Source of the DNA: Notolepis coatsorum | Lineage: Eukaryota > Chordata > Actinopteri > Aulopiformes > Paralepididae | Direction: 5' to 3' | Assembly (NCBI GenBank): GCA_963971535.1 | Contig: OZ020590.1 | Span: 153,616,034-153,680,033, forward strand | Length of the DNA: 64,000 nucleotides | Shown here: one piece after another, positions 33,169-43,720 of the stretch | How the letters are laid out: the number at the start of each line of letters is the position of its first letter | Position numbering within the stretch: the first letter of the stretch is position 1 | The notes under the pieces: model-generated | What the model saw: only the letters and a program-made list of their open reading frames with translations | Database searches by the model: none | What the model was told of the DNA's origin: nothing | Made by a program: the position numbers and the translations under genes

Positions 33169-34911
33169 CAGGGCCGCCTCAGGGGGTGTGCGAGCAGTGC
33201 GGTCGCACAGGGCCTCGCGGGAAGGGGGGCCTCGCAAAAAAATAAATAAAAAAAAAATAAAAAAAAAATATTTTTTATTTATTTTTTTTATTATTTCTTT
33301 TTATTTTTTTTTATTTTTTTTTAATTTTTTTGCGAGGCCCCCCTTCCCGCGAGGCCCTTTTTCATCACAGACCTAAAATCTAGTTTTGCTTATATGCTTA
33401 TATATTTCACATTAGACACGTTTGTAGAATGTGTCTGACTTCCTGGCTCTGCAGACTGCAGTTTTCCGGTTTCTGCGGATTTGCTGCTCTACAGATTTTA
33501 GGATAGTGTTTCCGGCCCGTCCGCCGACCGCCGTAATACCAAATAGAAGAAGAAGACACACGAGGTAGATAATTCAGCGCTATTCAGAGGAGCGAGGCGA
33601 GTGGATGTCTTTTCAAAAGAAGGAGAAGAGAACTTGTGAGCAGATAAATCTGTTAGGCAGCAATATGCCGAAAGGTGTCCAGTCTGCCGGAAAGTACTCG
33701 AAGAAGAAGAAGAAGAAGAATTACACCGTGGGCCAAGTCGCCATGATGCTGTCGCCATGATGCTGTCGCCGGCTAGTAGCTAGCTTAGCTAACGGCTAAC
33801 CTATCCAGAGGAGCGAGGCGAGGCGAGTGGATGTCTTTTCAAAAGAAGCAATACGCCGAAAGGTGTCCAGTCTGCCGGAAAGTACTCGAAGAAGAAGAAG
33901 AAGAAATTACACCGTGGGGCCAAGAAAGTCTCCTTCCACGTGACGTTGATACTGCGTTATGGTGAGTGACCGTGAGTCAACATATGATTATATACCCGCC
34001 GTGGATCTGTCTTTCTCTCTCTGGAGCCAAACTGGTCGACTACTGTAGCTAATACTACTAGTAGCTAACGCTAACGGTGTGTGCCTGCTGGTGGTGAGAG
34101 CACCTGGCTGTATGCAGCTACATAGAGCCACGTGCCTGATTGAGCTAACTGTTAGCCAGACGCCATGTGTGGGCTGGCTGGCTGGCTGTCGGCCCACCAC
34201 GTCCTCCCCACACCCAGTCTCCTCGGCCGGAGCCGTGGCCCCCCGTACTATACCAGGAGGGAGGGGTGGGGAGCGAAGGTGGAGGGAGGCGCGCTGAGGC
34301 CTTTCGTCAACGTGGAGACCTGTGTTGCGCGGCCTTTCGCCCTGCGCCCTCGTGCAGGTAACTAAGATTAATGAAAATGTCATGACATTACCCCACTCTT
34401 ACTTCCTTCCCCTCCCGAATGTTTTGTTAATAACAATGTTTTTTTCCAGGCAAAACATATGCTACTTCACAACATTTGGAGATACGACATGTGCTGTGTG
34501 TGAATGGTGTAGCTTGTGTAGCTTGTGTAGCTTGTGTAGCGTTGGGCCATTGGCCAAAGCTGTGTGTGGCCTGGTGTCACAGAGTACCTGGCTAGCCTAT
34601 TTAGCTGATGTCGGCCATTGGCTCCTTGCTTTGGTTTCTCTGGTATACCCTGCTCTTCTTGTTGGATTTAAGTGTTGATCTTTGTCCTTTTGAATCTGTC
34701 ATACATGCTCTAGTCTCTAACACACACACACATGACAAACACACATGTTCTCTCTCTCTCTCTCTCTCTCTTTCTAACACACACAGTCTGCCTATGGCGG
34801 CCTTTCTCGATGGCTAGGCTGTGCTCAAGGATCTTCAGTCACAGTGCTCAGGTATTCTGCCACTGTGTACTCTCTGTTTAGGGCCAAATAGCATTTCAAT
34901 TTCTTTCCAAT

Positions 34912-34952
<41 letters not shown>

Positions 34953-35160
34953 GATCTTTGTCCTTTTGAATCTGTCATACATGCTCTAGTCTCTCTCTAA
35001 CACACACACACATGACAAACACATGTTCTCTCTCTCTGTACACTGTATATTGACTGTAGAACGGGAGCTCTCTCTCGCTCTCTCTTTTGCTATATGTTGA
35101 CTGTATCATGCCCCGCCTCGGGCAGCGCTATTATTTAAGAATATGTTGACTGTATATATA

Positions 35161-35236
<76 letters not shown>

Positions 35237-35311
35237 TTACATTTGGGGGGGGGGGGGGGGGGCTCGCGTTAAATCTCGCACAGGGCCTCGCATTTCTCCC
35301 AGGCGGCCCTG
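33169..35311. mobile_element. hAT element nested inside the LINE ORF1
   Basis: The left end CAGGGCCGCCTCAGGGG and right end CTCCCAGGCGGCCCTG are inverted. The perfect 8-bp duplication tccccacc lies at 33161-33168 and 35312-35319. It is 2143 bp with 'cagggcctcgc' subterminal repeats and no transposase. Internal duplications: about 33590-33690 repeated at 33800-33905, and about 34675-34750 repeated at 34955-35030. (TC)n tracts occur at 34750 and 34915-34950. Confidence 0.85.
35160..35262. repeat. (A)n(TA)n(T)n palindrome followed by a G run
   Basis: A run of As, about 22 TA units and a run of Ts form a self-complementary tract of about 80 bp, followed by about 18 Gs. Runs this long are prone to replication slippage and assembly error. 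Confidence 0.9.
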
Positions 35312-37142
35312 TCCCCACCACAACTACAGCACTTCGGCTTCACTCCCTCTCCACATTTCCCATATTCATGTTCCCCGCCACACCTAGCGCACCTCATCCC
35401 CTTCATACACGTGGTAGCTATATGGCCAAACCCCTGGCACCTATAGCACCTAAGAGGATTATGAACAAATTCCCTAACCCTATACATCCTACGCCCTACA
35501 AACACCTCCCTAGGAACAACCCCACCCTCAAACGTAATCACTACCATCCCTGTCACTGCCCTCTCCGCTCCCCTCTTCATCCTTGCTGCACTCTTAACTA
35601 TGCCATTACGCCCGTCCTCCTTTAGCTCTTCCACCAGCTGCTCTACTGTAACCTCGACCGGTACCCCAGCTATCACCCCCTTACATCCCCCCCCCCCTCT
35701 TCTCCCCTACTCTCGCCACCTTACTTATACCAACCCCCCCAATGCTCTGCATCTTCCTAGCCACCTCCACCTGCCCCTCACTACCACACCCTACGGCCAG
35801 ATTCCCATCCCACAAAACGTTCACGTACTTTACCTCTCCTAATCGCTCGGCAATGAGTTTGGGCCACTCGAGCCTACCTACTTTCCTCTCATCCCTCTCC
35901 CTTTCAAGCCTGACCACTATATGGATCACTTCCGCTTTTGCCACATCTTTTCCTGCACCCTCGTCTCCCGGCCCACTTGAGCTATCGTCCCCCCCTTTCT
36001 TCCTCTTCCCCCCTTCTCCCCCCCTCTCCTCCCCCCTACTCTCACTATCCCCATCGCTGTCGTTCCTCTCCGTCCGCTTCTTCCTCTTCTTCCCCACCGT
36101 TTCCCACCCCTCCTCCTCCCTCTCTTCTTTCTCCCTCTCCTCCCCACTGTACTCCGACTGATTGCGAATATCGGTCGTTAGCTCCATTTGCCGTTCTTCC
36201 TCTTCCTTCTTCTTCTTCTTTACACCATCCGACTCCTTCCCTTTGTCTTCCACCATCTCCGAGACCTCCTTCTCACTTCCCTCTCCGTAGTCTTCCACCA
36301 TCTCCGAGACCTCCTTCTCACTTCCCTCTCCACACGTCACACCCCGAGGGGACACTGGGCTCGCACCCGGTGACTCGCGTCCCTCCTGACGCAAGCCCTC
36401 ATTCCACTCGCTCCCATCTCGATTCACCCAAAACCCTGGACATTCTTGCACCGGCCGGGGCCATTCACGAGGACTCCACTCTCCCCGCTCTCCATAAGCT
36501 GCATGGCTCGCCTTCCACCACCGCTCACTCCCCCTCAGCATTACCCAGCGGTTCATTCGTGTTAGCTAGTCCAATGAGATCTGCATGGCTTCAATCTATG
36601 TTCTTCCTCCTGAGAGATAGAATTGTTGTTGAATATATATAGATACACAAATGTTCTAGACTGTTTGATTATGACAGCATACTGTGACATCACGAATGTT
36701 CTAGACGGTTCTATTATGACAAATAATACGGTTCAATGACTTTATCTAAATCCAATCAATATTCCTAATGCCGTTTCAATGTAAGGTTATAAAAATAAAC
36801 ATATAAACATTCATATAATACAATAACCTAAATATATAGCTTTGGCTCCTCTACAATACACTTACCTAGGATTTTACTTGATTCAACAACAAAGCAGTCG
36901 GGGCAATGGCAAGCCGAAATCGGTCGAAAGTGTAGTTATTTGAAGTTTGGATATTTTTTTTCCGACTGAGGTAGGTAGATTACATTTTTAGAGACTAAAG
37001 TACCGAAAAAGGGTACCGTTGGGTACCGGTATCGATTCACAGGTACCGGTACCGTGTCGGTTCAAATGTGAACGTACCCATCCCTATTGCTTATGTCCAG
37101 AGATTCCAGCTTTCATAACTAAAGTAATGACACTTGACTTAC

Positions 37143-37314
37143 CTGTTATATTATGTTTTGCCTTTTTAAACATGTCCCTTATCACGCCGTCCACGACAGC
37201 TGTCACGAGACGCGCACTGAGAGCTGGCCAGTATACCGCGGGACCTTTTATGAAACATTCTGATATTTTCGCGGGCACAAGACCACTGCACAAGACCCGC
37301 GAAAATATCTCCAT
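37143..37314 (-). CDS. Exon-like frame of unknown gene with internal hairpin
   Basis: The minus-strand frame starts ATG (37314) and stays open for 57 codons to a consensus donor, aacag|gtaagtc (37143/37142). I do not recognise the peptide (MEIFSRVLCSGLVPAKISEC at its start). The first codons lie on a perfect 14-bp inverted repeat, gatattttcgcggg (37262-37275) / cccgcgaaaatatc (37296-37309), with the loop containing cacaagac twice. It lies just outside the composite hAT. No partner exon is visible. It could be a host first exon or chance. Confidence 0.3.
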
Positions 37315-37379
37315 AACAGTTAAATAAGAGATAAGATAAGATATAAGATATTCCTTTATTAATCCCCTTGGGGAAATTC

Positions 37380-37980
37380 ATGACACACACATACAGCTTC
37401 AACGTCTCATAAATGATATTAACAACAACACAATCATTACATTTTTACAGTAACAATGGCACAGCATAAATTCAACAGACATGTACATTTGTTGATACAT
37501 GTCAGCATTACAGGAGGCCTGAGACACTGTATGCGATAGCCGGCAGCCTACGTATGGCTGTGGCGCCTGGTGAACTGGAGGGAGGGCGGAGTGGGGGGGG
37601 GGGGTTAAGGAATTTAGTTGTGGAGCAGTCAAGGGGGGGGTGGGCCCCCACCGTCGAGCATCAGAGGCAGCCTACGTATGGCTGTGGCGCCAGATGAGTC
37701 ACAACAGCAGGTGCAGATGGGGTGGGTTGGGGTGGGTGGTGGGGTGGGGGTAGGGGGGGGCCTCATCAATCTTATCGCTTTCAGCTAGTACAGACCGTCC
37801 CCTCTTTCCCAGAATCACACATCGCCGGTGAGTCAACTCCTCCGCGTTGACCCTGGCCTCGGTCCGTTCCACAGCAGAAAGGATAAGGAGGGTGTGGGAA
37901 GGGGGAGGGGGGGGGGGGGTGATAACAGATGCAGCTCGAGGCAGATATGCCGCATATAGTTAAAAACAGGTCAATTTTGT
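37380..37980 (-). other. 3' non-coding part next to the 186-aa frame
   Basis: G-rich on the plus strand with several G runs. A duplicated block 'cagcctacgtatggctgtgg' (about 37543 and 37668) stands out. No gene. Confidence 0.5.
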
Positions 37981-38541
37981 CTAATCATCGTCACCATCGT
38001 CGTATCCCCTATTACGGTACGGTGGCATTTTTATTTTCACGTCCCTGATTTCCGACGTCATGTCCAGTATGGCCTGTGACCGCGAAAGTTCCTCCGCATG
38101 GTTAGAAGCAAGTCTCTCAAGAATTGTCTTCAAGCATGACTGTTCGTCTACATGATAGTCCAACATGGTCTTGGAGCTCAATTGTTCATCACCGCGGAGG
38201 GTACTTAGATCAGCGATCTTCTTAAACAGTTCCATCAGGTTATCCTTGATCCCGGCCAGATCCCTGGCCTGGGAAATCAACTTCTTCCGAATTAGCTTCA
38301 GACAGTACCAGATCCAGCAGCTGACGGTGCCCAGGCCGAGCAGCATGACAATTAGAAGATATACGTCCTCAACGTCGTTTATCTCCAGTGGGAAAAAGCA
38401 TATTGCGAGCCAGGTCCCGTAAGAATTTATGGTGTATCCCGCCTGATAGCTCCCAAGAGGGCATAATGGGTCATCCGCATTCTGCTTCCTTGTAGAGAAT
38501 ATGCGATCAATCGCTGTAAAAGCCCAGCTTATTAGATCCAT
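37981..38541 (-). CDS. Hypothetical 186-aa membrane protein with coiled coil
   Basis: An intact frame with ATG at 38541 and TAG at 37981. There is no obvious signal peptide; one clear membrane segment spans residues 61-81 (VYLLIVMLLGLGTVSCWIWY), followed at once by basic RKK. Residues 90-170 are helical and charged, probably coiled coil. The tail MPPYRNRGYDDGDDD is Tyr/Asp-rich. Just upstream is a good splice acceptor (ttcttctttcttttttacag near 38580), so the frame may lie on a last coding exon. I do not recognise the family. Absence of stops over 186 codons in a region of decayed DNA suggests either recent insertion or selection. Confidence 0.5.
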   Translation of the reverse strand: MDLISWAFTAIDRIFSTRKQNADDPLCPLGSYQAGYTINSYGTWLAICFFPLEINDVEDVYLLIVMLLGLGTVSCWIWYCLKLIRKKLISQARDLAGIKDNLMELFKKIADLSTLRGDEQLSSKTMLDYHVDEQSCLKTILERLASNHAEELSRSQAILDMTSEIRDVKIKMPPYRNRGYDDGDDD

Positions 38542-38959
38542 ATTACGGTCAAAAGTCGAGTTGAGTTGAGGATTCTGCTGTAAAAAAGAAAGAAGAAAAA
38601 GGCCAAAACGTCTGAGCGTTCTCCAGCGAGTGCAGATCTAGGCTCCGGTGAAAACGAGCTGTAAGGGCTGGTACGGACGTCTCCAAGCGGATAAGAGAGA
38701 GGCCTTGAGGTGTTTTCTCTGGAGGAGGGAGAGGAGATAAAAATGCGACTGCTCCTGGGAAGAGTGGGCGTGTAAATACGCCTATACGGGCTAAAGAGTT
38801 ATGATAATAATAATAAATGTAACGAGTGATCCTAATAAAATGTCTATTCGATTCATGCATGTCTGACTGTTAAACAAGTAAAAAATTATGTAAATATGTT
38901 GTTAGAATGGTACAAATATTCATCTGGTGACATTCTTCATAGCATTAACACATTTATTG

Positions 38960-39475
38960 ACCCAGAAAATGTATAGTTTGACACCAAAATTGATCTTCTA
39001 TGTTCAACATTCTAACAACAAACACTAACCCAACATTCACATTTTTGGCAGTTGTTAGAATGTTCGACACATGTGTACCACATGCACAAACCTGCTTGAT
39101 TATTGCCCCAAATAGCATGCAAGTTGGACAAAGTGGGTATGTCTGGAAAGAAGAGGCTTGTGGGTACCTATAAAACCAATGTGCACTCTGATATATTCAT
39201 GTGAATATCCAAGGGACCTTTTGGAAGATGAGCATGGCAGTTTTTTCTAGGCGAAAATTTTACATAATTTTGAATCATTGCCTATTAAAACCCCCTTCCC
39301 AACAGTTGGGATTAATGAAATGGTACAAATGGAAAGCTTAGCTTCTCTAGTTTACAGGGATACCAATACCTTTGTGTTCGCTCAAATATTGAGCGCGCTA
39401 TGGACCAAGATATTTATTAATGGGCAGAACCTTGATTTTACATGGCGGCCATCTTGAAATCCATCATGATGACGT
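38960..39475. repeat. Unclassified dispersed repeat, copy 2 (inverted)
   Basis: Reverse complement of 27400-27881 with about 90 percent identity by eye. It starts near 'tagtttgacaccaaaattga' and ends near 'catcatgatgacg'. No coding capacity seen. AT-rich sequence follows (39500-39660). Confidence 0.7.
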
Positions 39476-39479
39476 GGAG

Positions 39480-39560
39480 GTTTCTCTATGACAACACGTG
39501 AAACACAAATTCACTCATAATTCATAATTATTATTAATTTACATATACCTATATATAAAA

Positions 39561-39593
<33 letters not shown>

Positions 39594-39960
39594 TTTTTAA
39601 TTATTATTATTAATTTTTTTTTATTATAAATGTTTTTCCTCTGTAAAAGAAATGCGAGTGAATTTTTTTTTCTTCAAAAATGGCCAAAATTGACAGCTCT
39701 GATCAGGCCTGCACTGCAGTATTGCCTGCAGTAATTATTCGTGAAGAAAACTTCACAGGTGTGACCCATTGTTAAATAAATAATAAATAACAGCGAATCA
39801 AAATAGGCTATTAACTTCATCTAAGCACGGTCTGTGCAGTTAAACTCTTGCCATTGAATGGAGGATTGATTGATTGACAGCCCTTGACATCCAATACACG
39901 GAGGTTGAATATGATTGGCAGCCTTGTAAATCCAATCAGAGATTGCTGCATTGCAAAGTC
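39480..39960. other. Unassigned AT-rich sequence
   Basis: (TA)n and poly-T tracts at 39545-39615, then sequence without a recognised gene. A short 'gattgattgattgacag' near 39865 is not attached to a LINE. Confidence 0.4.
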
Positions 39961-40200
39961 AAAATGGGTCAGCTGCATGTCCGGAGGATAGGTTTAGCTC
40001 GGGCCAATCTCAAGTTTCTCAAGTTTCTTTATTAGTTGTCATACAGAAGTACAGAATATTTTTATACAAAATGTAACATAAAGAAGCATTTTGTATAAAA
40101 GTATTCTGTACTTCTGTATGACAACTAATAAAGAAACTTGAGAAACTTGAGATTGGCCCGAGCTAAACCTATCCTCCGGACATGCAGCTGGTCCCATTTT
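39961..40200. repeat. Near-perfect palindrome with two LINE-type tails
   Basis: Arms 39961-40073 and 40087-40200 are reverse complements with about one mismatch and one indel, separated by 13 bp. Each arm contains the same LINE-like 3' end 'gacaactaataaagaaactt' plus a tandem (gaaacttga)2, and the same outer 'cagctgcatgtccggaggat'. Confidence 0.92.
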
Positions 40201-40337
40201 GACTATGTGAAAATTGAGACTATGAGAAAGTTGTTGTTTAGTAGTTAGTAAGCTGTACAGCTATAACAAGTCAATTCAGGCTAAATTAAACTTTGCGCCA
40301 ACATTAGGACCGAAGTATAAACCAGCAACTGAGCAAC

Positions 40338-40391
40338 ATGAAGAAGTGGATTTATGCATCTGGATCAGAAAAAACGTTGTGGATGAAAAAG
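40338..40391 (+). pseudogene. Possible first exon of a hAT transposase
   Basis: ATG followed by KKWIYASGSEKTLWMKK and a donor-like gtaagt resembles the short N-terminal exon of ZMYM/TTF-type hAT genes. No later exon is present. Weak call based on one short motif. Confidence 0.25.
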
Positions 40392-40484
40392 TAAGTAGGC
40401 TACAGTGCTTGTATGCTAACAGTAGCTAGCCAGCTTAGACTACATCACAATGATAATCACCAAGCTAACTTACTGTACACACTG

Positions 40485-40616
40485 TAGGGCTGGGCAATTA
40501 ATCGAAACAGAATCGCGATATCGATTCATAGACCTATGCAATCTCATTTCTAAGTTATGACTATTTTCTTTTATTACATTTTTTTTTTTTTTTTTTTTTA
40601 CTTTTTTAATTATTTT
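40485..40616. mobile_element. Left end of a hAT MITE (TAGGGCTGGGCAATTA)
   Basis: TAGGGCTGGGCAATTAATCG followed by 'cgcgatatcgattcata' is a terminus common in fish hAT MITEs. The right end is missing; a LINE follows at 40617. Confidence 0.5.
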
Positions 40617-41110
40617 ATCTGGGTTGAACATGATTTGTGGAACTCCCTCTGGTGTTGTGGTCGTGGTATTCACTGACCTTTGGGAAGTATTTCGACATGC
40701 ACATGGGTATCTTAGTGGTGTAGTGTATCTTGTAGACCAGGCCCATTGCAAGTTGCTGTACTCTGTCGTCTACTCTAAGCCATCCTAGGTTGTCAAAGTG
40801 GACAGGGGTGAGGTGGGTTTTAGGAGTAAGGTCAAGCAGTAGTCTGACCAGTTTGTTTTGTGATGTTTGTAATCTTGTTTTTAGTGCCTTTGAGGTGCTT
40901 TGGTACCATGAGGTGCAAGCATAGTTGTAGTACCCTTGAATGAGTGCTCCTGTTAGAGTCTTCAAGGTATTCTTGTTTACCAGAGAGGAGATCCGGTACA
41001 GGAATCTAGTTCGTTGGTTGACTTAGTTTTATTACATTGGATCCCATTTTGTCACAGGAAAGATTTGCCTCTATAGGATGGAACCCAGGTAGGTAATTTC
41101 ATCTTTCCTT
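40617..41110 (-). mobile_element. LINE family A body fragment
   Basis: Minus-strand ORF2 C-terminal region (frame 40965-40615: ALIQGYYNYACTSWYQSTSK, GWLRVDDRVQQLAMGLVYK) and the preceding part up to 'tacctgggttcc'. It is interrupted at 41110 by another LINE end. Truncated at its 3' side. Confidence 0.85.
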
Positions 41111-41490
41111 TTAAGATAAGATAAGATATTCCTTTATTGATCCCCTTGGGGAAATTCAGGCATCATAGCAGCATGGGGAAAGGGGGGGGGGGGGGTACAG
41201 GTAGTGAAAACAACACAAGCAGTGTAAACAAATAGGTCAATATAATTTACTATCTAACTAACTGAAATATACATTATTCATTATTCACAGTATCACAGTA
41301 TCCACATAAGGTGCAGTATGCATAAGGTAGTGTTATTGTCCTACTTGGGTTCCTATTAGTTCTAGGTCGATGTCTGGGAGCAGTCGCTGCCCACTGTTGT
41401 GGAGCCTGATGGCCACTGGTATGAAGGACTGTCCGAGGCGGTTAGTTGAGTGTCGGGGGGGTATGAGTCTGTGGCTTCCTTGTCACCTTC
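41111..41490 (-). mobile_element. LINE 3' end (family C) inserted in family A
   Basis: The tail (TTATC)n on the minus strand is followed by 'gaatttccccaaggggatca'. Further in, the last codons of an ORF with FIPVAIRLHN-like residues are near 41390-41440. The same 45-bp terminal block closes the unit at 37329-38868. Confidence 0.7.
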
Positions 41491-41727
41491 ACCTAATATG
41501 TTTTGATCTGGTCAGGTGCGCTGTCACCTAAAATGTTTTGATCTGATCAGGTGCGCTGTCACCTAATATGTTTTGATCTGGTCAGGTGCGCTGTCACCTA
41601 ATATGATTTCATCTAGTCAGGGGCGCTGTCACTTAATATGATTTCATCTGGTCAGGTGCGCTGTCACCTAATATGTTTTCATCTGGTCAGGTCCGCTGTC
41701 ACCTAATGTTAATATGTTTTCATCTGT
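41491..41727. repeat. 35-bp minisatellite, about 6.5 copies
   Basis: Units of cacctaatatgttttgatct followed by ggtcaggtgcgctgt, with g/a and tt/at variants. Confidence 0.93.
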
Positions 41728-42565
41728 GTCCACTGACCACTGACACACAGTGGGGGATGTTTTAAAAATATAATTTAATATATAATATAATATAATAATT
41801 TGTGGTTCACCAAAAAATTTGGTCAGCAGCCTCCACTGCGTGGCACCTACCCCAAAATGAAAGCTATGATGATGAGGAACACGTGGGGAAAATTTGGTGC
41901 TTTTGTCCGGCGTGTCCACATCCTTCTCAAATCTGGTGCTAAGCCATTGCACTAAGAGTAGAGGGAATTGCAGTAGTCCAGTTGTGAGAAAATTAGCATG
42001 ATGATGACTCATTTCTGCATTGTACCTCACTGTTACTCATTTTACTCTGTATTGTATATTGACTGAACATTCCTTTACTTACTTTTTTTTTATTATATAT
42101 ATATATATGCTGTATGTAGCACACTCAGGGGCTCATGCAGAAACAAGCATTTCATCATAATATATTCTGTATTTTATTATGGGAAATAATAAACAAACTT
42201 TAAACTTTATTAAGGTCAGTAGGGGAGAGAAATAACTTGTTTTTTGACATGATGCGCAGTTGTTAGAAACAGTTCAAGGAGCTACGAATAGCTCCCATTC
42301 CATCTCACTGCTCCAAAAAATTGTGAAAATAAAATTTCAATCAATGATATAACGAGTGGTCTCCGGCGGAGCGACGTCATGTCCCGACAACTCACTCTCG
42401 GTCGTGGTGGGTTTATGCAGAGATGATGCATAATATCTCTTAACGTGTAAGATAAATACTCTCAGGCAACATACGTGTAGCGTCCGATATATGGATATGT
42501 CTACATTTATACAAAAGTAACCGTAGAGGAATTATTTAAGAACAATGTAACGCTTTTCACGTATA
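41728..42565. other. Mixed repeat debris
   Basis: It contains a third partial copy of the unclassified repeat (about 41805-41930), a LINE-like end 'gggaaataataaacaaactt' near 42180, and another possible LINE end 'gtgaaaataaaatttcaatc' near 42320. No gene is recognised. Confidence 0.45.
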
Positions 42566-42715
42566 TGAATTGAAAATGGGGGTCCCTGATGTAAACAAGA
42601 CACACGTCTTTCTCTGGTCTGCATCTCCTTAACAATTGTGTGTATTGAGCCGTACTGTACTGTACCCATTCTGCAATCTGTTAAATAAAGTTTTCATTCA
42701 TCATTCATTCATTCA
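42566..42715 (+). mobile_element. LINE family A 3' end
   Basis: Plus-strand 3' UTR from 'gaattgaaaatgggggtccc' to 'aaataaagttttcattcatc' and a (ATTC)n tail. It is separated by a short spacer from the opposite-strand copy at 42750. Confidence 0.85.
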
Positions 42716-43207
42716 TACTTCCCAACACATCCTCGTCACGTGGCAGCCACCCTTGATTGATTGATTGAAAAGTGTATTAACAGATTGCAGAATGGGTACA
42801 GTACAGTACAGCTCAGTACATACAATTGTTAAGGGGATGCAGACCAGAGAAAGACTTTCGTCTTGTTTATCAGGGTCCCCCATTTTCAATTCATCATAAC
42901 ATATATGACATACATGACATACAGATAGACAGTACTGCTACATCTATACATTTATGACATATCAGATTTGCAAATACAGTACTGTTTGTGATACAAAAGT
43001 GTCCAGAAAAAGAGTGTATATACATTTGGCATAGAAACTGTACATTGGAGGAGGTTGGGTGGGTGGGGTGGGGTTGGGTGGGTGGGTGAGGGCTGTACAT
43101 TGGAGGTGGGGGGGGGGGGGGGGGTTGGGTAGGGGACACACACACATTTTACACTGTACATTGGAATACTGACAAAACCTTACTTGGTCATTTACTGTAC
43201 AACTAGG

Positions 43208-43720
43208 TTAGGACATTTGTAGGGGCCAGTTTCGAATTGCAGTCTCACGTAGGTGTTTTTTGAGAGTGTTTTTGAAAGTGGGTAGTGATTCACATTCCTT
43301 TACAGCTTTAGGTAGGGCGTTCCACATTGATGTGGCATAATTGCGAAACGTGTTTAGTCCCTTGTTTGAGCCGAATCTGGGTTTTACATGATTTGTGGAG
43401 CTCCCTCTGGTGTTGTGATTGTGGTATTCACTGACCTTTGGGAAGTATTTTGACATGTACATGGGTACCTTGGTCGCGTAGTGTATCTTGTAGACCAGGC
43501 CCATTGCAAGTTGCTGTACTCTGTCGTCTACTCTAAGCCATCCTAGGTTGTCAAAGTGGGCAGGGGTGAGGTTCTAGGAGTCAGGTCAAGCAGTAGTCTG
43601 ACTAGCTTGTTTTGAGATGTTTGTAATTTGTTTTTTAGTGCCTTTGAGGTGCTTTGGTACCATGAGGTGCAAGCATAGTCGTAGTACCCTTGAATGAGTG
43701 CTCCTGCTAGAGTCTTCAAG
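43208..43720 (-). pseudogene. LINE family A ORF2, C-terminal part
   Basis: Frames 43731-43543 and 43504-43208 encode ALIQGYYDYACTSWYQSTSK, KLQTSQNKLVRLLLDLTPRT and, after a shift around 43570, MGLVYKIHYATKVPMYMSK to TAIRNWPLQMS. It is the continuation of the RT fragment at 47238-47785 on the far side of LINE B. Confidence 0.8.

Larger units (their letters stand above)
32707..36556 (-). pseudogene. Nimb-like LINE ORF1, split by a hAT
   Basis: The N-terminal frame (36556-35681) is highly charged, with a twice-repeated EGSEKEVSEMVED segment and the conserved VIHIVVRLERERDERKVGR. After a frameshift in a C-run near 35690, 35676-35320 encodes CYRCQGFGHIATTC (CX2CX4HX4C) and CARCGGEHEYGKC. The third knuckle (CSCGG...) is cut at 35312 by the hAT and resumes at 33168 (GGEHSVAFRGC). 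The C-terminal part runs to TAG at 32707. ORF1 proteins of this group are RNA-binding partners of the LINE transcript. Two lesions make this copy inactive. Confidence 0.8.
32467..36585 (-). mobile_element. Nimb/I-group LINE, internally deleted (ORF1 and 3' UTR)
   Basis: Minus-strand LINE retaining ORF1 and the (GAA)n-rich 3' UTR but lacking ORF2. The repeated flank ggcttcaatctatgtt at 32451-32466 and 36586-36601 is a good 16-bp target duplication. The 3' UTR near 32540-32610 matches 23695-23760, linking the copy to the ORF2-bearing one. Confidence 0.7.
31927..37086. mobile_element. Large composite hAT carrying a LINE ORF1
   Basis: The left end TAGGGATGGGTACCG and right end CGTACCCATCCCTA are inverted. 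The perfect 8-bp target duplication ttgcttat lies at 31919-31926 and 37087-37094. Inside, a Nimb-like LINE fragment occupies about 32467-36585 and itself contains another hAT. No transposase of this hAT is readable, so it would need help in trans. A block of about 45 bp near 32080 (catgtcaacgttcacacgca) is shared with the hAT at 4441-5367. Confidence 0.85.
37329..38868 (-). mobile_element. Candidate non-autonomous retroelement with a membrane-protein ORF
   Basis: The minus-strand unit ends in a LINE-type 3' tail: 'gaatttccccaaggggatta' followed by 'aataaaggaatatctta' and TTATC repeats. It shares about 45 bp with the LINE end at 41111-41170 but not the sequence before it. Flanks gttaaataag (37319-37328) and gttaaacaag (38869-38878) match at 9 of 10 and could be a target duplication. 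It contains an intact 186-codon frame. The reading as a mobilised unit is inference. Confidence 0.45.

Noticed and set aside
35681..36642. Plus-strand Ser/Pro-rich frames
   Set aside because: They are the complement of the charged LINE ORF1 on the minus strand.
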